A stretch of 64,000 nt of DNA from Variovorax sp. IB41 (GCF_016405905.1 NZ_JAEFCB010000020.1:57699-121698), one strand, 5' to 3'; shown: positions 52,613 through 61,585, counted from the stretch's first letter. Program-made: numbers and translations. The notes: generated by a model not told the origin, from the sequence alone.

Positions 52613-53647
52613 ATGGCATTCCGCAAGAACCCGCGCACCCTGCTGCTGAAGACAACCGCCCTGGCAGCGGTTGCCGCTTTCATCCAGGGCTGCGCGCAGA
52701 CACCGGCGCAGCAGCCGCCTTCCGAAGCCACCATCGCCGCGCACGTCGCCGCGGCCACGCGCGACGCGGGCACCGACCTCGCGCCGCTCCTGGCGCTCTG
52801 CAAGCCCGCGCCCGCCGCGCAGCCGCCGCAGGCCGAGCTGGACAGGGGCCTGAAGGCCCTCATCGACAAGCCCGCGCCGCCGCCGGGCATGGCCTTCGAC
52901 AACCTCTACTTCGTGGGCGCCGACTGGGTGAGCGCCTGGGCGATCAAGACCTCGGACGGCATCATCCTCATCGATGCGCTCAACAACCAGATGGAAGCCG
53001 CCGCGCTCATCGAGGGCGGCATGCGCAGGCTCGGCCTGGACCCGGCGCAGATCAGGTACGTGGTCGTCACGCACGGCCACGGCGACCACTACGGCGGCGC
53101 ACCCTACCTCGCGCAGAAATATGGCGCCCGCGTGGTCATGAGCGAAGCCGACTGGACGATGACCGAGACGAAGCTCGAGTTCGCCACGCCCGTCTGGGGC
53201 GCACCGCCCAAGCGCGGCGCGGGCGATGTGTCGGTCAAGGACGGCGACCGACTCGTGCTCGGCGACACCACCGTCACGCTGTACATCACGCCGGGCCACA
53301 CCATGGGCACCATCTCCCCGGTGTTCGACGTGACCGCCAACGGCCAGAAGCACCGCGCGATGCTCTGGGGCGGCACGGCCTTCAACTTCGGCAAGAACGT
53401 GCCGCGGCTGGGGAGCTACATCGACGCGACGCGGCGCATGGGCTCGGTGGCACAGGCGCAGAAAATCGATGTGCTGGTGTCGAACCACTCAGGCTACGAC
53501 GGCTCGCAGGGCAAGCTGGCCGCGCTGCGGCAACAGCCGGCGAGCGCGGCGAATCCCTTCGTGATCGGCACGCCCGCGGTGTCGCGCGCGCTGAACGTGA
53601 TGGGTGAGTGCGCGCAGGCGCAGCGCGATCGGTTCGTGCTGCAGTAG
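52613..53647 (+). CDS. Subclass B3-like metallo-beta-lactamase fold lipoprotein
   Basis: 344 residues. A lipoprotein signal (VAAFIQGCAQTP, lipidated Cys27) is followed by a metallo-beta-lactamase domain. The metal site is VVTHGHGDHYGG (His154, His156, Asp158, His159), with ITPGHTMG and SNHSGYDG supplying further ligands; this pattern is that of subclass B3 enzymes such as L1. B3-like proteins also include lactonases and other hydrolases, so drug resistance is not certain. ATG 52613 is chosen over ATG 52601 because GGAGA lies 5 bases before it. The N-terminal 75 residues before the domain are unusually long. Confidence 0.85.
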   Translation: MAFRKNPRTLLLKTTALAAVAAFIQGCAQTPAQQPPSEATIAAHVAAATRDAGTDLAPLLALCKPAPAAQPPQAELDRGLKALIDKPAPPPGMAFDNLYFVGADWVSAWAIKTSDGIILIDALNNQMEAAALIEGGMRRLGLDPAQIRYVVVTHGHGDHYGGAPYLAQKYGARVVMSEADWTMTETKLEFATPVWGAPPKRGAGDVSVKDGDRLVLGDTTVTLYITPGHTMGTISPVFDVTANGQKHRAMLWGGTAFNFGKNVPRLGSYIDATRRMGSVAQAQKIDVLVSNHSGYDGSQGKLAALRQQPASAANPFVIGTPAVSRALNVMGECAQAQRDRFVLQ

Positions 53648-53657
53648 CCAAGGCCCG

Positions 53658-54089
53658 TCAGTCCAGCAGGACCGTGGGACAGGACAGCGTCAGCCGCTCG
53701 GGCAGCGGTGAGCCCAGCCAGTCGGGCTGGGCTCTTTTCTGGAAGGCTTCGAGGGATTGGTAACCCGTGACATTCCATGCGTATGGGCTCACCGAATCGA
53801 CTTTGTCGATTTCGATCACGACATACGCGCAGCGCTTGCTTCGCGTTCTGCGATGGAGTGCCAGGCGCTTGCCGCTGCCGGCGAAATCCTTTTCCAGCAC
53901 GTCGTACGCCGCGCGCTTGCAAACGCTGAACGGGGTGTTCCATTCCACCGTCTTGCTGCGGATGTAGAGATCGCCCGAGCAGGCACGACCCGTGCCTTCG
54001 AAAACACCCGTGAATGGCTTGTCCGCGGCCGACGCTTCTCCAGCGAAGAGCACGGCAAGGGCGAGTCCCGCAGCGGCCATCACCTGCAT
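53658..54089 (-). CDS. Small secreted protein of unknown function
   Basis: 143 residues with a signal peptide (MQVMAAAGLALAVLFAGEASA). The mature part has four cysteines (in GRACSGD, SVCKRA, KRCAYV, LSCPTV), so two disulfides are likely in the periplasm. It is mostly predicted beta strand. GGAGG lies just before the ATG. Convergent with the beta-lactamase-fold gene, 10 bases apart. No homologue recognised. The 229 bases upstream of it, to 54318, hold nothing I recognise. Confidence 0.65.
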   Translation of the reverse strand: MQVMAAAGLALAVLFAGEASAADKPFTGVFEGTGRACSGDLYIRSKTVEWNTPFSVCKRAAYDVLEKDFAGSGKRLALHRRTRSKRCAYVVIEIDKVDSVSPYAWNVTGYQSLEAFQKRAQPDWLGSPLPERLTLSCPTVLLD

Positions 54090-54318
54090 GCGGCCTCCAC
54101 TCGCATGTTGATGGCCGCAGATGCGTACTCCATCTTTTTCGCTCGCGGCGAATGGTTTGCCGGATGTCCGGCCGTTCGTGCTGTGGTCATGTCACTCCCT
54201 GATATTGAATGTTGTTGTCGGAACGCGAACCCACATCCGCGCCCCGCAGGGAGAAGCTACGCCATCAACGGCTGGTCAACCGACAGGAAGTCGGCCTTAC
54301 TGCGACATACGCCGCACT

Positions 54319-54576
54319 TCAATCGGGCACGAACTTCGCGTTGAAGATGTCCACGTCCGTGTCCAGCTCGAACGTCACCACCTGCCCCATCTTCCCGTCG
54401 CTCATCCTGCACGCAGAGAACAGGCTGTAGCGGCCCTTGAAGTAGAACTCGTCCATCACGATCAGCGCGTACGGGTACGGCACGAAGACCTGGTGTTCGA
54501 AGATGACGCGGTGCACGTTCCTCGGCGACGGGAAGAGCTTGTAGTCGTTGGTGTCGATCGACTTTGCGGTGGCCAT
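54319..54576 (-). CDS. Conserved-looking hypothetical protein, 85 residues
   Basis: From ATG 54576 (MATAKSIDTNDYKLFPSPRN): a compact, aromatic-rich sequence, FEHQVFVPYPYALIVMDEFYFKGRYSLFSACRMSDGK, with predicted beta strands and no signal peptide. It is the last gene of the Crp-led minus-strand operon, 23 bases after the short-chain dehydrogenase. Codon usage and sequence quality support a real gene. No family recognised. Confidence 0.65.
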   Translation of the reverse strand: MATAKSIDTNDYKLFPSPRNVHRVIFEHQVFVPYPYALIVMDEFYFKGRYSLFSACRMSDGKMGQVVTFELDTDVDIFNAKFVPD

Positions 54577-54599
54577 GGTCGTGCTCGTTTCTGGGGTGC

Positions 54600-55367
54600 T
54601 CAGGCCGGGTCGCGCACGTCGGCCACGGGGTTCGCGCCGAAGTCCTCGCGCGCCAGGTACTTGAGCACCTTGGCGGCTGCGCCAGCGGGGCTGTCCAGGC
54701 GGCCTTCTTCCTTCATGCTCACGAAGCGCGTGCGGTCCGGAAAGTTCTCTGCCGATGCACCGCGCAGTTGCACCTGCATGTCGGTATCGATGATGCCGGG
54801 CGCGAGCGAGACGATGCGCGCACCGTTCGGCGCGGCTGCTTCCTCGAGCGCCACGGCCTGCGAGAAACGGTCCATGCCGGCCTTGGCCGCGCAGTAGGGC
54901 GCCTGGCTGCCCATCGCGTTGCGGCCCAGGCCCGAGGAGATGTTCAGCACCTTGCGCGCGCCGCGCCATTCGCGCGTGGCGTTGAGGAACGCGGCGGTCA
55001 GCAGCATCGGCGCTTCGAGGCCGATGCGCAGCGCCAGCGACAGCTCGCCGCTCACGGCGCCGGCCAGCGGCGCGGGGTTGCCGACGGTGCCGGCGTTGTT
55101 GATGAGGGTCACGCTGTCGAAGCGCTGCGCATCGAGCGCCTTGAGCCAGGCCGACACGCGGGCCGATGCGGCGACGGGGTCGGACAGGTCCTGCTCCCAC
55201 TGCGTGAGTTCGGCGCCGGCGGCCTTGGCGGCCTCGGCCAGCTGCGCATCTTGCTTGCGCGAAATGCCGAGCACCACGTGGCCTGCTTGCAGCAATTGTT
55301 CGGCCATGGCACGGCCCAGGCCGCGCGAGGCGCCGGTGATGAGGGTGAGGTGGGAGGCAGCGGTCAT
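54600..55367 (-). CDS. Short-chain dehydrogenase/reductase (SDR)
   Basis: 255 residues. Cofactor motif TGASRGLG (11-18), NNAG (90-93), catalytic Ser144/145 in NISSG, and Tyr158-x3-Lys162 in PYCAAKAG: a complete classical SDR active site. The NADP-preferring Ser-Arg-Lys after strand 2 (ISRKQ) fits an NADPH enzyme of the sepiapterin-reductase/YueD type. Third gene on the minus strand after the Crp-type regulator and a hypothetical protein. Substrate unknown. Confidence 0.88.
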   Translation of the reverse strand: MTAASHLTLITGASRGLGRAMAEQLLQAGHVVLGISRKQDAQLAEAAKAAGAELTQWEQDLSDPVAASARVSAWLKALDAQRFDSVTLINNAGTVGNPAPLAGAVSGELSLALRIGLEAPMLLTAAFLNATREWRGARKVLNISSGLGRNAMGSQAPYCAAKAGMDRFSQAVALEEAAAPNGARIVSLAPGIIDTDMQVQLRGASAENFPDRTRFVSMKEEGRLDSPAGAAAKVLKYLAREDFGANPVADVRDPA

Positions 55368-55426
55368 CGGGATAGTCTTTCTTGAACGAAGGCGGGAGGT
55401 TAAGGGGGATCGAGAGGCCTTGCGGC

Positions 55427-55897
55427 TCAACCGGTACGGAATTGCTTGCGCAGGAACGCGCGGTGCCGCGCGATGTGCTGCAGCTGCGCGGGCGCGATGG
55501 TGCCGCCCAGGTCGACTTCGTCGGCGCCGTTGAGCACCGCGTTGGCGTTCGTCATCGCGCGCGCGACGACCTCTTCCTCGCTCACGCCGAGCTGCGCCGC
55601 GAGGTCGAGCGCCACGCGGCGCATGGCGCGCTGCGAGAGCATCCACATCGCGCCGAAGCGGTCCCAGGCGAGCGCGGCTTCTTCGGCTTTCTCGCGATCG
55701 CCCAGGATTTCGCTGAGCGGCTTGGCGAGGATCGCGTCGAGTGCATCGATCTTCTCGGTGAGCGCCTCGTTGCGTTCGATGGCTTCCGCGAGCGTCGGAC
55801 CGGCGTCCTGGGCCTTCGTCTTCGGCGCCTCGGGCGGAGGAATGAAGGCCGCTTCCGCGTTCGCGGGCACGACCTGGAGCTGGTCTTTGAGGGTCAT
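55427..55897 (-). CDS. Hypothetical protein, 156 residues, coupled to Crp-type regulator
   Basis: From ATG 55897, overlapping the regulator stop by 4 bases. A proline/alanine-rich N-terminal 40 residues is followed by a helical domain (TLAEAIERNEALTEKIDALDAIL, then RFGAMWMLSQRAMRRVALDLAAQLGVSEEEVV). The second half resembles a small helical bundle; no HTH or catalytic motif is convincing. Overlap with the regulator suggests it works with it, perhaps modulating its activity, but this is inference. Confidence 0.65.
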   Translation of the reverse strand: MTLKDQLQVVPANAEAAFIPPPEAPKTKAQDAGPTLAEAIERNEALTEKIDALDAILAKPLSEILGDREKAEEAALAWDRFGAMWMLSQRAMRRVALDLAAQLGVSEEEVVARAMTNANAVLNGADEVDLGGTIAPAQLQHIARHRAFLRKQFRTG

Positions 55898-56664
55898 GAG
55901 GTTTCCGTTTCCGCCGAGGCGTTCTTCTTGTTCGACATCGCGCTCACGCGCAGGCCCGGCAGGTCGAGCACGCGCAGGCCCCCGTACTCCACGCGGATGA
56001 GGCCCTGCGCCGAGAGCCCGTTGAGCGCCTCGTTCACGCGCTGGCGCGACAGGCCCACCAGGTACGCGAGCTCCTGCTGCGTGATGCGCAAGACCTCGCC
56101 CACGCCCGGGTACAGCACCGGGTTGAACAGCGACACCAGGTTGCGCGCCACGCGCGCGTCGGGGTTGTTGAGCCGGTCGATCTCCAGCGCCGCGATGAAT
56201 TGGCCCAGGCGTTCGTTGAGCTGGTTCATCACGAAGCGGTTGAAGCCGATCGAATGGTCCAGCAGCCAGTGGAAGCTCTCGATCGGCAGCCCTGCCACCA
56301 CGCTGCGGCGCAGCGCCTGGATGTTGTAGCGGTAGGGCTCGCGCTTCATCACCGTGCCTTCGCCGAACCAGCCGCCGGGCGGCACGCCGGTGTAGGTGAC
56401 CGAGCCGCCGTCGGCGTTGTCGTTGCTCATCTTCAGGAGGCCCTCGACCACGCCGAACCAGTAGGTCGGCGAGCGGCCGACGCGGCAAACGAGGTCGCCG
56501 GGCTCGGCCTCGCCGACCACGAGCGCGGCCTCGGCGCGGCGGCGCTCGGCGGGCGTGAGCGTGGGCAGCCAGGGAATGCCGCCGAGCTCCGCGGCGTTGG
56601 CGGCACGCACGCGGTCCTTGATCGAATTGCCGAGCTGGCTCTGGTTGAGGTTGCCGTGAGGCAT
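55894..56664 (-). CDS. Crp/Fnr-family transcriptional regulator
   Basis: 256 residues: a cyclic-nucleotide-binding-type beta roll (about 35-140), a long dimer helix, and a C-terminal winged HTH (TQQELAYLVGLSRQRVNEAL, about 195-214). The FNR cluster cysteines are missing, and the cAMP-binding R-x-A-x-V-x-A motif of Crp is not evident, so the signal is unknown. It faces the acyl-CoA ligase / ABC transporter operon across 84 bases containing a palindrome, so it very likely controls that operon. First gene of a four-gene minus-strand operon. Confidence 0.88.
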   Translation of the reverse strand: MPHGNLNQSQLGNSIKDRVRAANAAELGGIPWLPTLTPAERRRAEAALVVGEAEPGDLVCRVGRSPTYWFGVVEGLLKMSNDNADGGSVTYTGVPPGGWFGEGTVMKREPYRYNIQALRRSVVAGLPIESFHWLLDHSIGFNRFVMNQLNERLGQFIAALEIDRLNNPDARVARNLVSLFNPVLYPGVGEVLRITQQELAYLVGLSRQRVNEALNGLSAQGLIRVEYGGLRVLDLPGLRVSAMSNKKNASAETETS

Positions 56665-56695
56665 CGGGAAACTCCGGGGAGTAGTGTCCCTAGGA

Positions 56696-56713
56696 TTGTC
56701 GTTGGAACGACAA
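56696..56713. promoter_or_regulatory. Palindromic operator for the Crp/Fnr-family regulator
   Basis: TTGTCGTT, GG, AACGACAA: perfect 8-base arms around 2 bases. Read as TGTCG-N6-CGACA it has exactly Crp spacing (TGTGA-N6-TCACA). It lies 32 bases from the regulator start and 36 from GTG 56749, so both operons could be controlled. Confidence 0.65.
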
Positions 56714-56748
56714 CCGGGCGTCAAAGTGAGACCTACGATCCGCCCACT

Positions 56749-58704
56749 GTGCAAACAACCGCCCCCACCTTCCCCCGTCTGCTGCTCGCGCACGCCCAGG
56801 CCCAGCCCGAGTCGCCCGCGGTGCGCGAGAAAGACCTCGGCATCTGGCAAACCTGGACCTGGAGCGCCGTGGCCGAGGAGGTGCGCGAGATGGCCTGCGG
56901 CCTCGCGAGCCTCGGCTTCAAGGCCTTCGACAACCTGGCCATCGTGGGCGCCAACCGGCCGCACCTGTACATGGCGGTGGTCGCGGCGCAGAGCCTGCGC
57001 GGCGTGCCCGTGCCGCTCTACCAGGACGCGGTCGCCAGCGAGATGGTCTTTATGCTGCAGGACGCGGCGATCGACTTCGTGATCGTCGAAGACCAGGAGC
57101 AGGTCGACAAGCTTCTGGAGTGCCGCGAGCTGCAGAAAGACCAGGCGCACGGCATTCGCCACATCATCTACGACGACCCCAAGGGCCTGCGCCACTACGA
57201 CCAGCCCGGGCTCATGAGCTATGAAGCGCTGCGCGCGCTGGGCCGTGAATTCGACAAGGCCAACGTCGGCTACTACGACCGCGCCGTGGCGAGCGGCGAG
57301 GCCACCGACGTCGGCGTGATCCTCTACACCTCGGGCACCACCGGCCGCCCCAAGGGCGTGTGCCAGACGCATGCGAGCTTCATCGCGGCGGGCCGCGGCG
57401 GCGTGGAGACCGACCGGCTCGGCCCCGGCGACAACATCATGAGCTACCTGCCGATGGCATGGGTGGGCGATCACCTCTTCTCGGTGGCGCAATGGCTGGT
57501 GGGCGGCTTCACGCTCAACTGCCCCGAGTCGGCCGAGACGGTGATGAACGACATGCGCGAGATCGGCCCGAGCTACTACTTCGGTCCGCCGCGCACCTTC
57601 GAGGGGCTCCTCACCGCGGTGTCGATCCGCATGGAAGACGCGGCGGCGCCCAAGCGCTGGCTCTATGCGAAGTTCATGGCGCTCGCGCAGCGCGTGGGCG
57701 CCGACATCCTCAACGGCGCGCCGGTGAGCACGGGCGACCGGCTGATGTATGGCCTCGGCAACCTCCTGATCTACGGGCCGCTTCGCAACGTGCTCGGCAT
57801 GAGCCGCATCCGCGTGGCGTACACGGCAGGCGCAGCCATCGGGCCCGACCTGTTCCGCTTCTACCGCTCCATCGGCGTGAACCTCAAGCAGTTCTACGGC
57901 CAGACCGAGACCTGCGCCTACGTGTGCCTGCAGCAGGACGGCAAGGTCAAGCTGCAGACCGTGGGCACCGCGGCGCCCGGCATCGAACTGAAGATCGCCG
58001 ATGACGGCGAAGTGCTGGTGCGCGGCGTCTCGGTGCTCAAGGAATACTACAAACGCCCCGACGCCACCGCCGAAGTGCTCGATGCCAACGGCTACTTCCA
58101 CACCGGCGATGCGGGCGTGCTCGACAGCGAAGGGCACCTGCGCATCATCGACCGCGCCAAGGACGTGGGCCGGCTCGTGGGCGGCGCGATCTTCGCGCCC
58201 AACTACATCGAGAACAAGCTCAAGTTCTTTCCGCAGATCAAGGAAGCGGTGTGCTTCGGCAACGCGCGCGACGAGGTCTGCGCGGCCATCAACATCGATT
58301 TCGAGGCCGTGGGCAACTGGGCCGAGCGCCGGGGCCTCGCCTATGGCGGCTACGTCGACCTGGCCGGCAAGCCCGAGGTGCTGACGCTGATCGCCGAATG
58401 CATCGGCAAGGTCAACGCCGACCTCGCGAGCGAAGACGGCATGGGCGAGACGCAGATCGCGCGCTTTCTCGTGCTGCACAAGGAACTCGACCCCGACGAC
58501 GACGAGCTGACCCGCACGCGCAAGGTGCGCCGCGGCTTCATCGCCGAGAAATACGCGGTGCTGCTCGATGCGCTCTACGGCGGCAAGACCGAGCAGTACA
58601 TCGAAACCCAGGTCAAGTTCGAGGACGGACGCACGGGCGTGGTGAATGCCACGCTGAAGATCGTCGAAGCCAGGACCTTCCCCATTGTGAAGGCGGCAGC
58701 ATGA
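56749..58704 (+). CDS. AMP-dependent acyl-CoA ligase, long-chain type (FAA1-like)
   Basis: 651 residues. Adenylating enzyme: YTSGTTGRPKG at 193-203 (P-loop A3), YGQTETCAY (A5), and GYFHTGDAGVLDSEGHLRIIDRAKDVG (A7/A8). The size and YTSGTTGRPKG wording match FadD15/FAA1-type ligases, which make CoA esters of long-chain or branched acids. GTG 56749 is the start given the frame and the regulator's operator. It is first in an operon with a Liv-type transporter; import and CoA activation of one carboxylate is the natural reading. The ATG of livG overlaps its stop. Confidence 0.9.
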   Translation: MQTTAPTFPRLLLAHAQAQPESPAVREKDLGIWQTWTWSAVAEEVREMACGLASLGFKAFDNLAIVGANRPHLYMAVVAAQSLRGVPVPLYQDAVASEMVFMLQDAAIDFVIVEDQEQVDKLLECRELQKDQAHGIRHIIYDDPKGLRHYDQPGLMSYEALRALGREFDKANVGYYDRAVASGEATDVGVILYTSGTTGRPKGVCQTHASFIAAGRGGVETDRLGPGDNIMSYLPMAWVGDHLFSVAQWLVGGFTLNCPESAETVMNDMREIGPSYYFGPPRTFEGLLTAVSIRMEDAAAPKRWLYAKFMALAQRVGADILNGAPVSTGDRLMYGLGNLLIYGPLRNVLGMSRIRVAYTAGAAIGPDLFRFYRSIGVNLKQFYGQTETCAYVCLQQDGKVKLQTVGTAAPGIELKIADDGEVLVRGVSVLKEYYKRPDATAEVLDANGYFHTGDAGVLDSEGHLRIIDRAKDVGRLVGGAIFAPNYIENKLKFFPQIKEAVCFGNARDEVCAAINIDFEAVGNWAERRGLAYGGYVDLAGKPEVLTLIAECIGKVNADLASEDGMGETQIARFLVLHKELDPDDDELTRTRKVRRGFIAEKYAVLLDALYGGKTEQYIETQVKFEDGRTGVVNATLKIVEARTFPIVKAAA

Positions 58705-59486
58705 GCAATCGCAAGACAGGCGAGGTCATCCTCGACGTGCAGAACATTTCGCTCAGCTTCGGCGGCGTGAAGGCGCTCACGGACATCAGCTTCAACGTGC
58801 GCGAGCACGAGGTGCGCGCCATCATCGGCCCGAACGGCGCGGGCAAGAGCTCGATGCTCAACTGCATCAACGGCGTGTACTGGCCGCAGCAGGGCTCCAT
58901 CACTTTTCGCGGCCAGACCTTCAAGCACATGAACTCGCGCCAGGTGGCCGAGATGGGCGTGGCACGCACCTTCCAGAATCTCGCGCTCTTCAAGGGCATG
59001 AGCGTGCTGGACAACATCATGACGGGGCGCAACCTCAAGATGAAGAGCGGCCTGCTCGCCCAGGCTTTCCGCTGGGGCCCCGCCGAGCGCGAGGAGCTGC
59101 GGCACCGCGAATTCGTCGAGCACATCATCGATTTCCTGGAAATCCAGGCGCACCGCAAGACGCCGGTGGGCCGCCTGCCCTATGGCCTGCAAAAGCGCGT
59201 GGACCTGGGCCGTGCGCTCGCGATGGAGCCGCAGGTGCTCCTGCTGGACGAGCCCATGGCCGGCATGAACGTGGAAGAGAAGCAGGACATGAGCCGCTTC
59301 ATCCTCGACGTGAACGACGAGTTCGGCGCGACCATCGTTCTCATCGAGCACGACATGGGCGTGGTGATGGACATCTCCGACCGCGTGGTGGTGCTGGACT
59401 ACGGCAAGAAGATCGGCGACGGCACGCCCGATGAAGTGCGCAACAACGAAGACGTGATCCGCGCCTACCTCGGCGTCGAGCACTGA
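58701..59486 (+). CDS. livG: Branched-chain-type ABC transporter ATP-binding protein (LivG)
   Basis: 261 residues. Walker A GPNGAGKSS (43-50), a degenerate signature PYGLQKRVDLGRAL, and Walker B LLLDEPMAG. The length and MNxE-type C-terminus put it on the LivG side. It supplies ATP hydrolysis for import through LivH/LivM. Start overlaps the ligase stop by 4 bases; livH follows 15 bases later. Confidence 0.95.
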   Translation: MSNRKTGEVILDVQNISLSFGGVKALTDISFNVREHEVRAIIGPNGAGKSSMLNCINGVYWPQQGSITFRGQTFKHMNSRQVAEMGVARTFQNLALFKGMSVLDNIMTGRNLKMKSGLLAQAFRWGPAEREELRHREFVEHIIDFLEIQAHRKTPVGRLPYGLQKRVDLGRALAMEPQVLLLDEPMAGMNVEEKQDMSRFILDVNDEFGATIVLIEHDMGVVMDISDRVVVLDYGKKIGDGTPDEVRNNEDVIRAYLGVEH

Positions 59487-59501
59487 TCACGAAAGAACAC
59501 G

Positions 59502-60431
59502 ATGGGCTTTTTCCTTGAAACCCTGTTTGGCGGCCTCATGGTCGGCATGCTCTATTCGCTGATCGCCATCGGCTTCGTGCTGATCTACAAGGCCTCGGGC
59601 GTCTTCAACTTCGCGCAGGGCGCGATGGTGCTGTTCGCGGCGCTGGCGATGGCGCGGTTCTCCGAGTGGTTTCCGCTGTGGTTCGGCTTCCAGAACCAGA
59701 TCCTCGCGAACATCCTGGCCTTCGTCGCCGCGATGGCGGTGATGGTGGTGGTGGCCTGGCTGATCGAGCGGCTCGCATTGAGCAAGCTGGTGAACCAGGA
59801 GGGCATCACGCTCCTGATGGCCACGCTGGGCATCGCCTACTTCCTGGACGGCCTGGGCCAGACCATCTTCGGCAACGACATCTACAAGATCGACGTCGGC
59901 ATGCCCAAGGAGCCGCTGATGGTGCTGCAAGGCACCTTCGAAGGCGGCCTGCTGCTGAGCCAGGAAGACCTGATCGCCGCCCTGGTGGCCGCGGGCCTCG
60001 TGGTGGTGCTGGCCATCTTCTTCCAGAAGACCGCCACCGGCCGCGCACTGCGCGCGGTGGCCGACGACCATCAGGCCGCGCAGTCCATCGGCATTCCGCT
60101 CAAGCGCATCTGGGTGATCGTGTGGTCGGTGGCCGGCTTCTCGGCGCTGGTGGCCGGGATCATCTGGGGCTCCAAGCTGGGCGTGCAGTTCTCGCTGTCG
60201 CTGGTGGCGCTGAAGGCGCTGCCGGTGGTGATCCTGGGCGGGCTCACCTCGATTCCGGGCGCGATCATCGGCGGCCTTTTGATCGGCGTGGGCGAGAAGC
60301 TGTCTGAAATCTATCTCGGCCCCATGCTCGGTGGCGGCATCGAGATCTGGTTCGCCTACGTGTTGGCGTTGGTCTTCCTGCTGGTTCGTCCGCAGGGCCT
60401 GTTCGGCGAAAAGATCATCGATCGGGTCTGA
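59502..60431 (+). CDS. livH: Branched-chain-type ABC transporter permease (LivH)
   Basis: 309 residues with about eight membrane spans of the LivH family: LFGGLMVGMLYSLIAIGFVLIYKASGVFNFAQGAMV at the start, LRAVADDHQAAQSIGIPLKRIWVIVWS (the EAA-like loop) near 190, and RPQGLFGEKIID at the end. Half of the membrane channel with LivM. The 89 bases to livM contain repeat family B. Confidence 0.95.
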   Translation: MGFFLETLFGGLMVGMLYSLIAIGFVLIYKASGVFNFAQGAMVLFAALAMARFSEWFPLWFGFQNQILANILAFVAAMAVMVVVAWLIERLALSKLVNQEGITLLMATLGIAYFLDGLGQTIFGNDIYKIDVGMPKEPLMVLQGTFEGGLLLSQEDLIAALVAAGLVVVLAIFFQKTATGRALRAVADDHQAAQSIGIPLKRIWVIVWSVAGFSALVAGIIWGSKLGVQFSLSLVALKALPVVILGGLTSIPGAIIGGLLIGVGEKLSEIYLGPMLGGGIEIWFAYVLALVFLLVRPQGLFGEKIIDRV

Positions 60432-60455
60432 AATGAAAAGCCCCCACGCTCATCA

Positions 60456-60519
60456 CTTCGTGTATCGCTGCCCCCCGAGGGGGCGCTCAATGCCCTTCGG
60501 GCGGCAGGACGGGCATTGA
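60456..60519 (+). repeat. Interspersed repeat family B, copy 2 (inside liv operon)
   Basis: CACTTCGTGTATCGCTG, then hairpin GCCCCC-CGA-GGGGGC (60470-60484), then perfect 9-base arms TCAATGCCC (60487-60495) and GGGCATTGA (60511-60519). The same core as at 44596 in reverse. It ends one base before livM, and may affect livM expression. Confidence 0.65.
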
Positions 60520-60520
60520 T

Positions 60521-61585
60521 ATGTTCTACAGAGAAAACGGCCAGTTCAAGTCGAGCTACCGCGCCGACCAACAGATCCTCCCGATCGCGCAGGACCGCAT
60601 CGCGATGCTGGTGCTGCTGCTCGTGGCGTTCGTCGTGGTGCCGCTCGGCGTCTCGGACTACTGGATGCGCGCCATCCTCACGCCCTTCCTGATCCTGTCG
60701 CTCGCGGCACTGGGCCTCAACATCCTGGTCGGTTATTGCGGCCAGATCTCGCTGGGCACCGGCGCCTTCATGGCGGTGGGCGCCTACGCGGCCTACAACT
60801 TCCAGGTGCGCATCGACGGCATGCCGCTCATCGCCTCGCTGCTTCTGGGTGGCCTGTGCGCCACAGTGATCGGCGTGCTCTTCGGCATTCCGAGCCTGCG
60901 CATCAAGGGCCTGTACCTGGCCGTCGCCACGCTGGCCGCGCAGTTCTTCACCGACTGGGCGTTCCTGCGCATCCAGTGGTTCACCAACAACTCGTCCTCG
61001 GGCTCGGTGAGCGTGGCAGGGCTCAACGTGTTCGGCGTGCCGATCGAGTCGCCGGTGCAGAAGTATTTGTTCTGCCTTCTCTTCGTGGTGGTGTTCGCAC
61101 TGCTCGCGAAGAACCTCGTGCGCAGCGCCATCGGCCGCGAATGGATGGCGATGCGCGACATGGACGTGGCCGCCGCGGTGATCGGCATCCGCCCGGTGTA
61201 CGCCAAGCTCACGGCCTTCGCGGTGAGCAGCTTCATCGTCGGCGTGGCCGGCGCACTGTGGGGCTTCATCCACCTGGGTGCGTGGGAGCCGGCAGCGTTC
61301 AGCATCGACCGCTCGTTCCAGCTGCTCTTCATGGTGATCATCGGCGGGCTCGGCTCGATCATGGGCAGCTTCTTCGGCGCCGCCTTCATCGTGCTGCTGC
61401 CGCTCTTTCTGAACCAGCTGCCCGCGTGGCTGGGCTTCTCGATTTCCACCGCGCTGGCCTCGCACCTGGAGACCATGATCTTCGGCGCGCTGATCGTGTT
61501 CTTTTTGATCGTCGAGCCGCACGGCCTCGCGCGGCTGTGGTCCACGGCCAAGGAGAAGTTGCGGCTCTGGCCCTTCCCGCATTGA
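60521..61585 (+). CDS. livM: Branched-chain-type ABC transporter permease (LivM)
   Basis: 354 residues, about nine membrane spans, LivM family: LAALGLNILVGYCGQISLGTGAFMAVGAYA and the EAA loop AMRDMDVAAAVIGIRPVYAKLTAFAVSSF are visible. The first 30 residues (FYRENGQFKSSYRADQQI) are cytoplasmic and polar. Pairs with LivH. No obvious ribosome site before ATG 60521; the repeat sits there instead. Confidence 0.95.
   Translation: MFYRENGQFKSSYRADQQILPIAQDRIAMLVLLLVAFVVVPLGVSDYWMRAILTPFLILSLAALGLNILVGYCGQISLGTGAFMAVGAYAAYNFQVRIDGMPLIASLLLGGLCATVIGVLFGIPSLRIKGLYLAVATLAAQFFTDWAFLRIQWFTNNSSSGSVSVAGLNVFGVPIESPVQKYLFCLLFVVVFALLAKNLVRSAIGREWMAMRDMDVAAAVIGIRPVYAKLTAFAVSSFIVGVAGALWGFIHLGAWEPAAFSIDRSFQLLFMVIIGGLGSIMGSFFGAAFIVLLPLFLNQLPAWLGFSISTALASHLETMIFGALIVFFLIVEPHGLARLWSTAKEKLRLWPFPH

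Noticed and set aside
51356..53488. Extension of the VOC frame to 836 codons
   Set aside because: It runs through a Bug gene and a beta-lactamase-fold gene on the other strand; the 125-residue VOC protein is complete on its own.
52613..53647. Calling the B3-like protein an acquired antibiotic-resistance gene
   Set aside because: Its sequence and chromosomal setting resemble intrinsic B3-like hydrolases and no mobile element is nearby; beta-lactam activity cannot be read from the sequence.
56665..58479. Extension of the Crp-type regulator frame to 861 codons
   Set aside because: Opposite the acyl-CoA ligase; ATG 56664 begins a normal Crp/Fnr protein.
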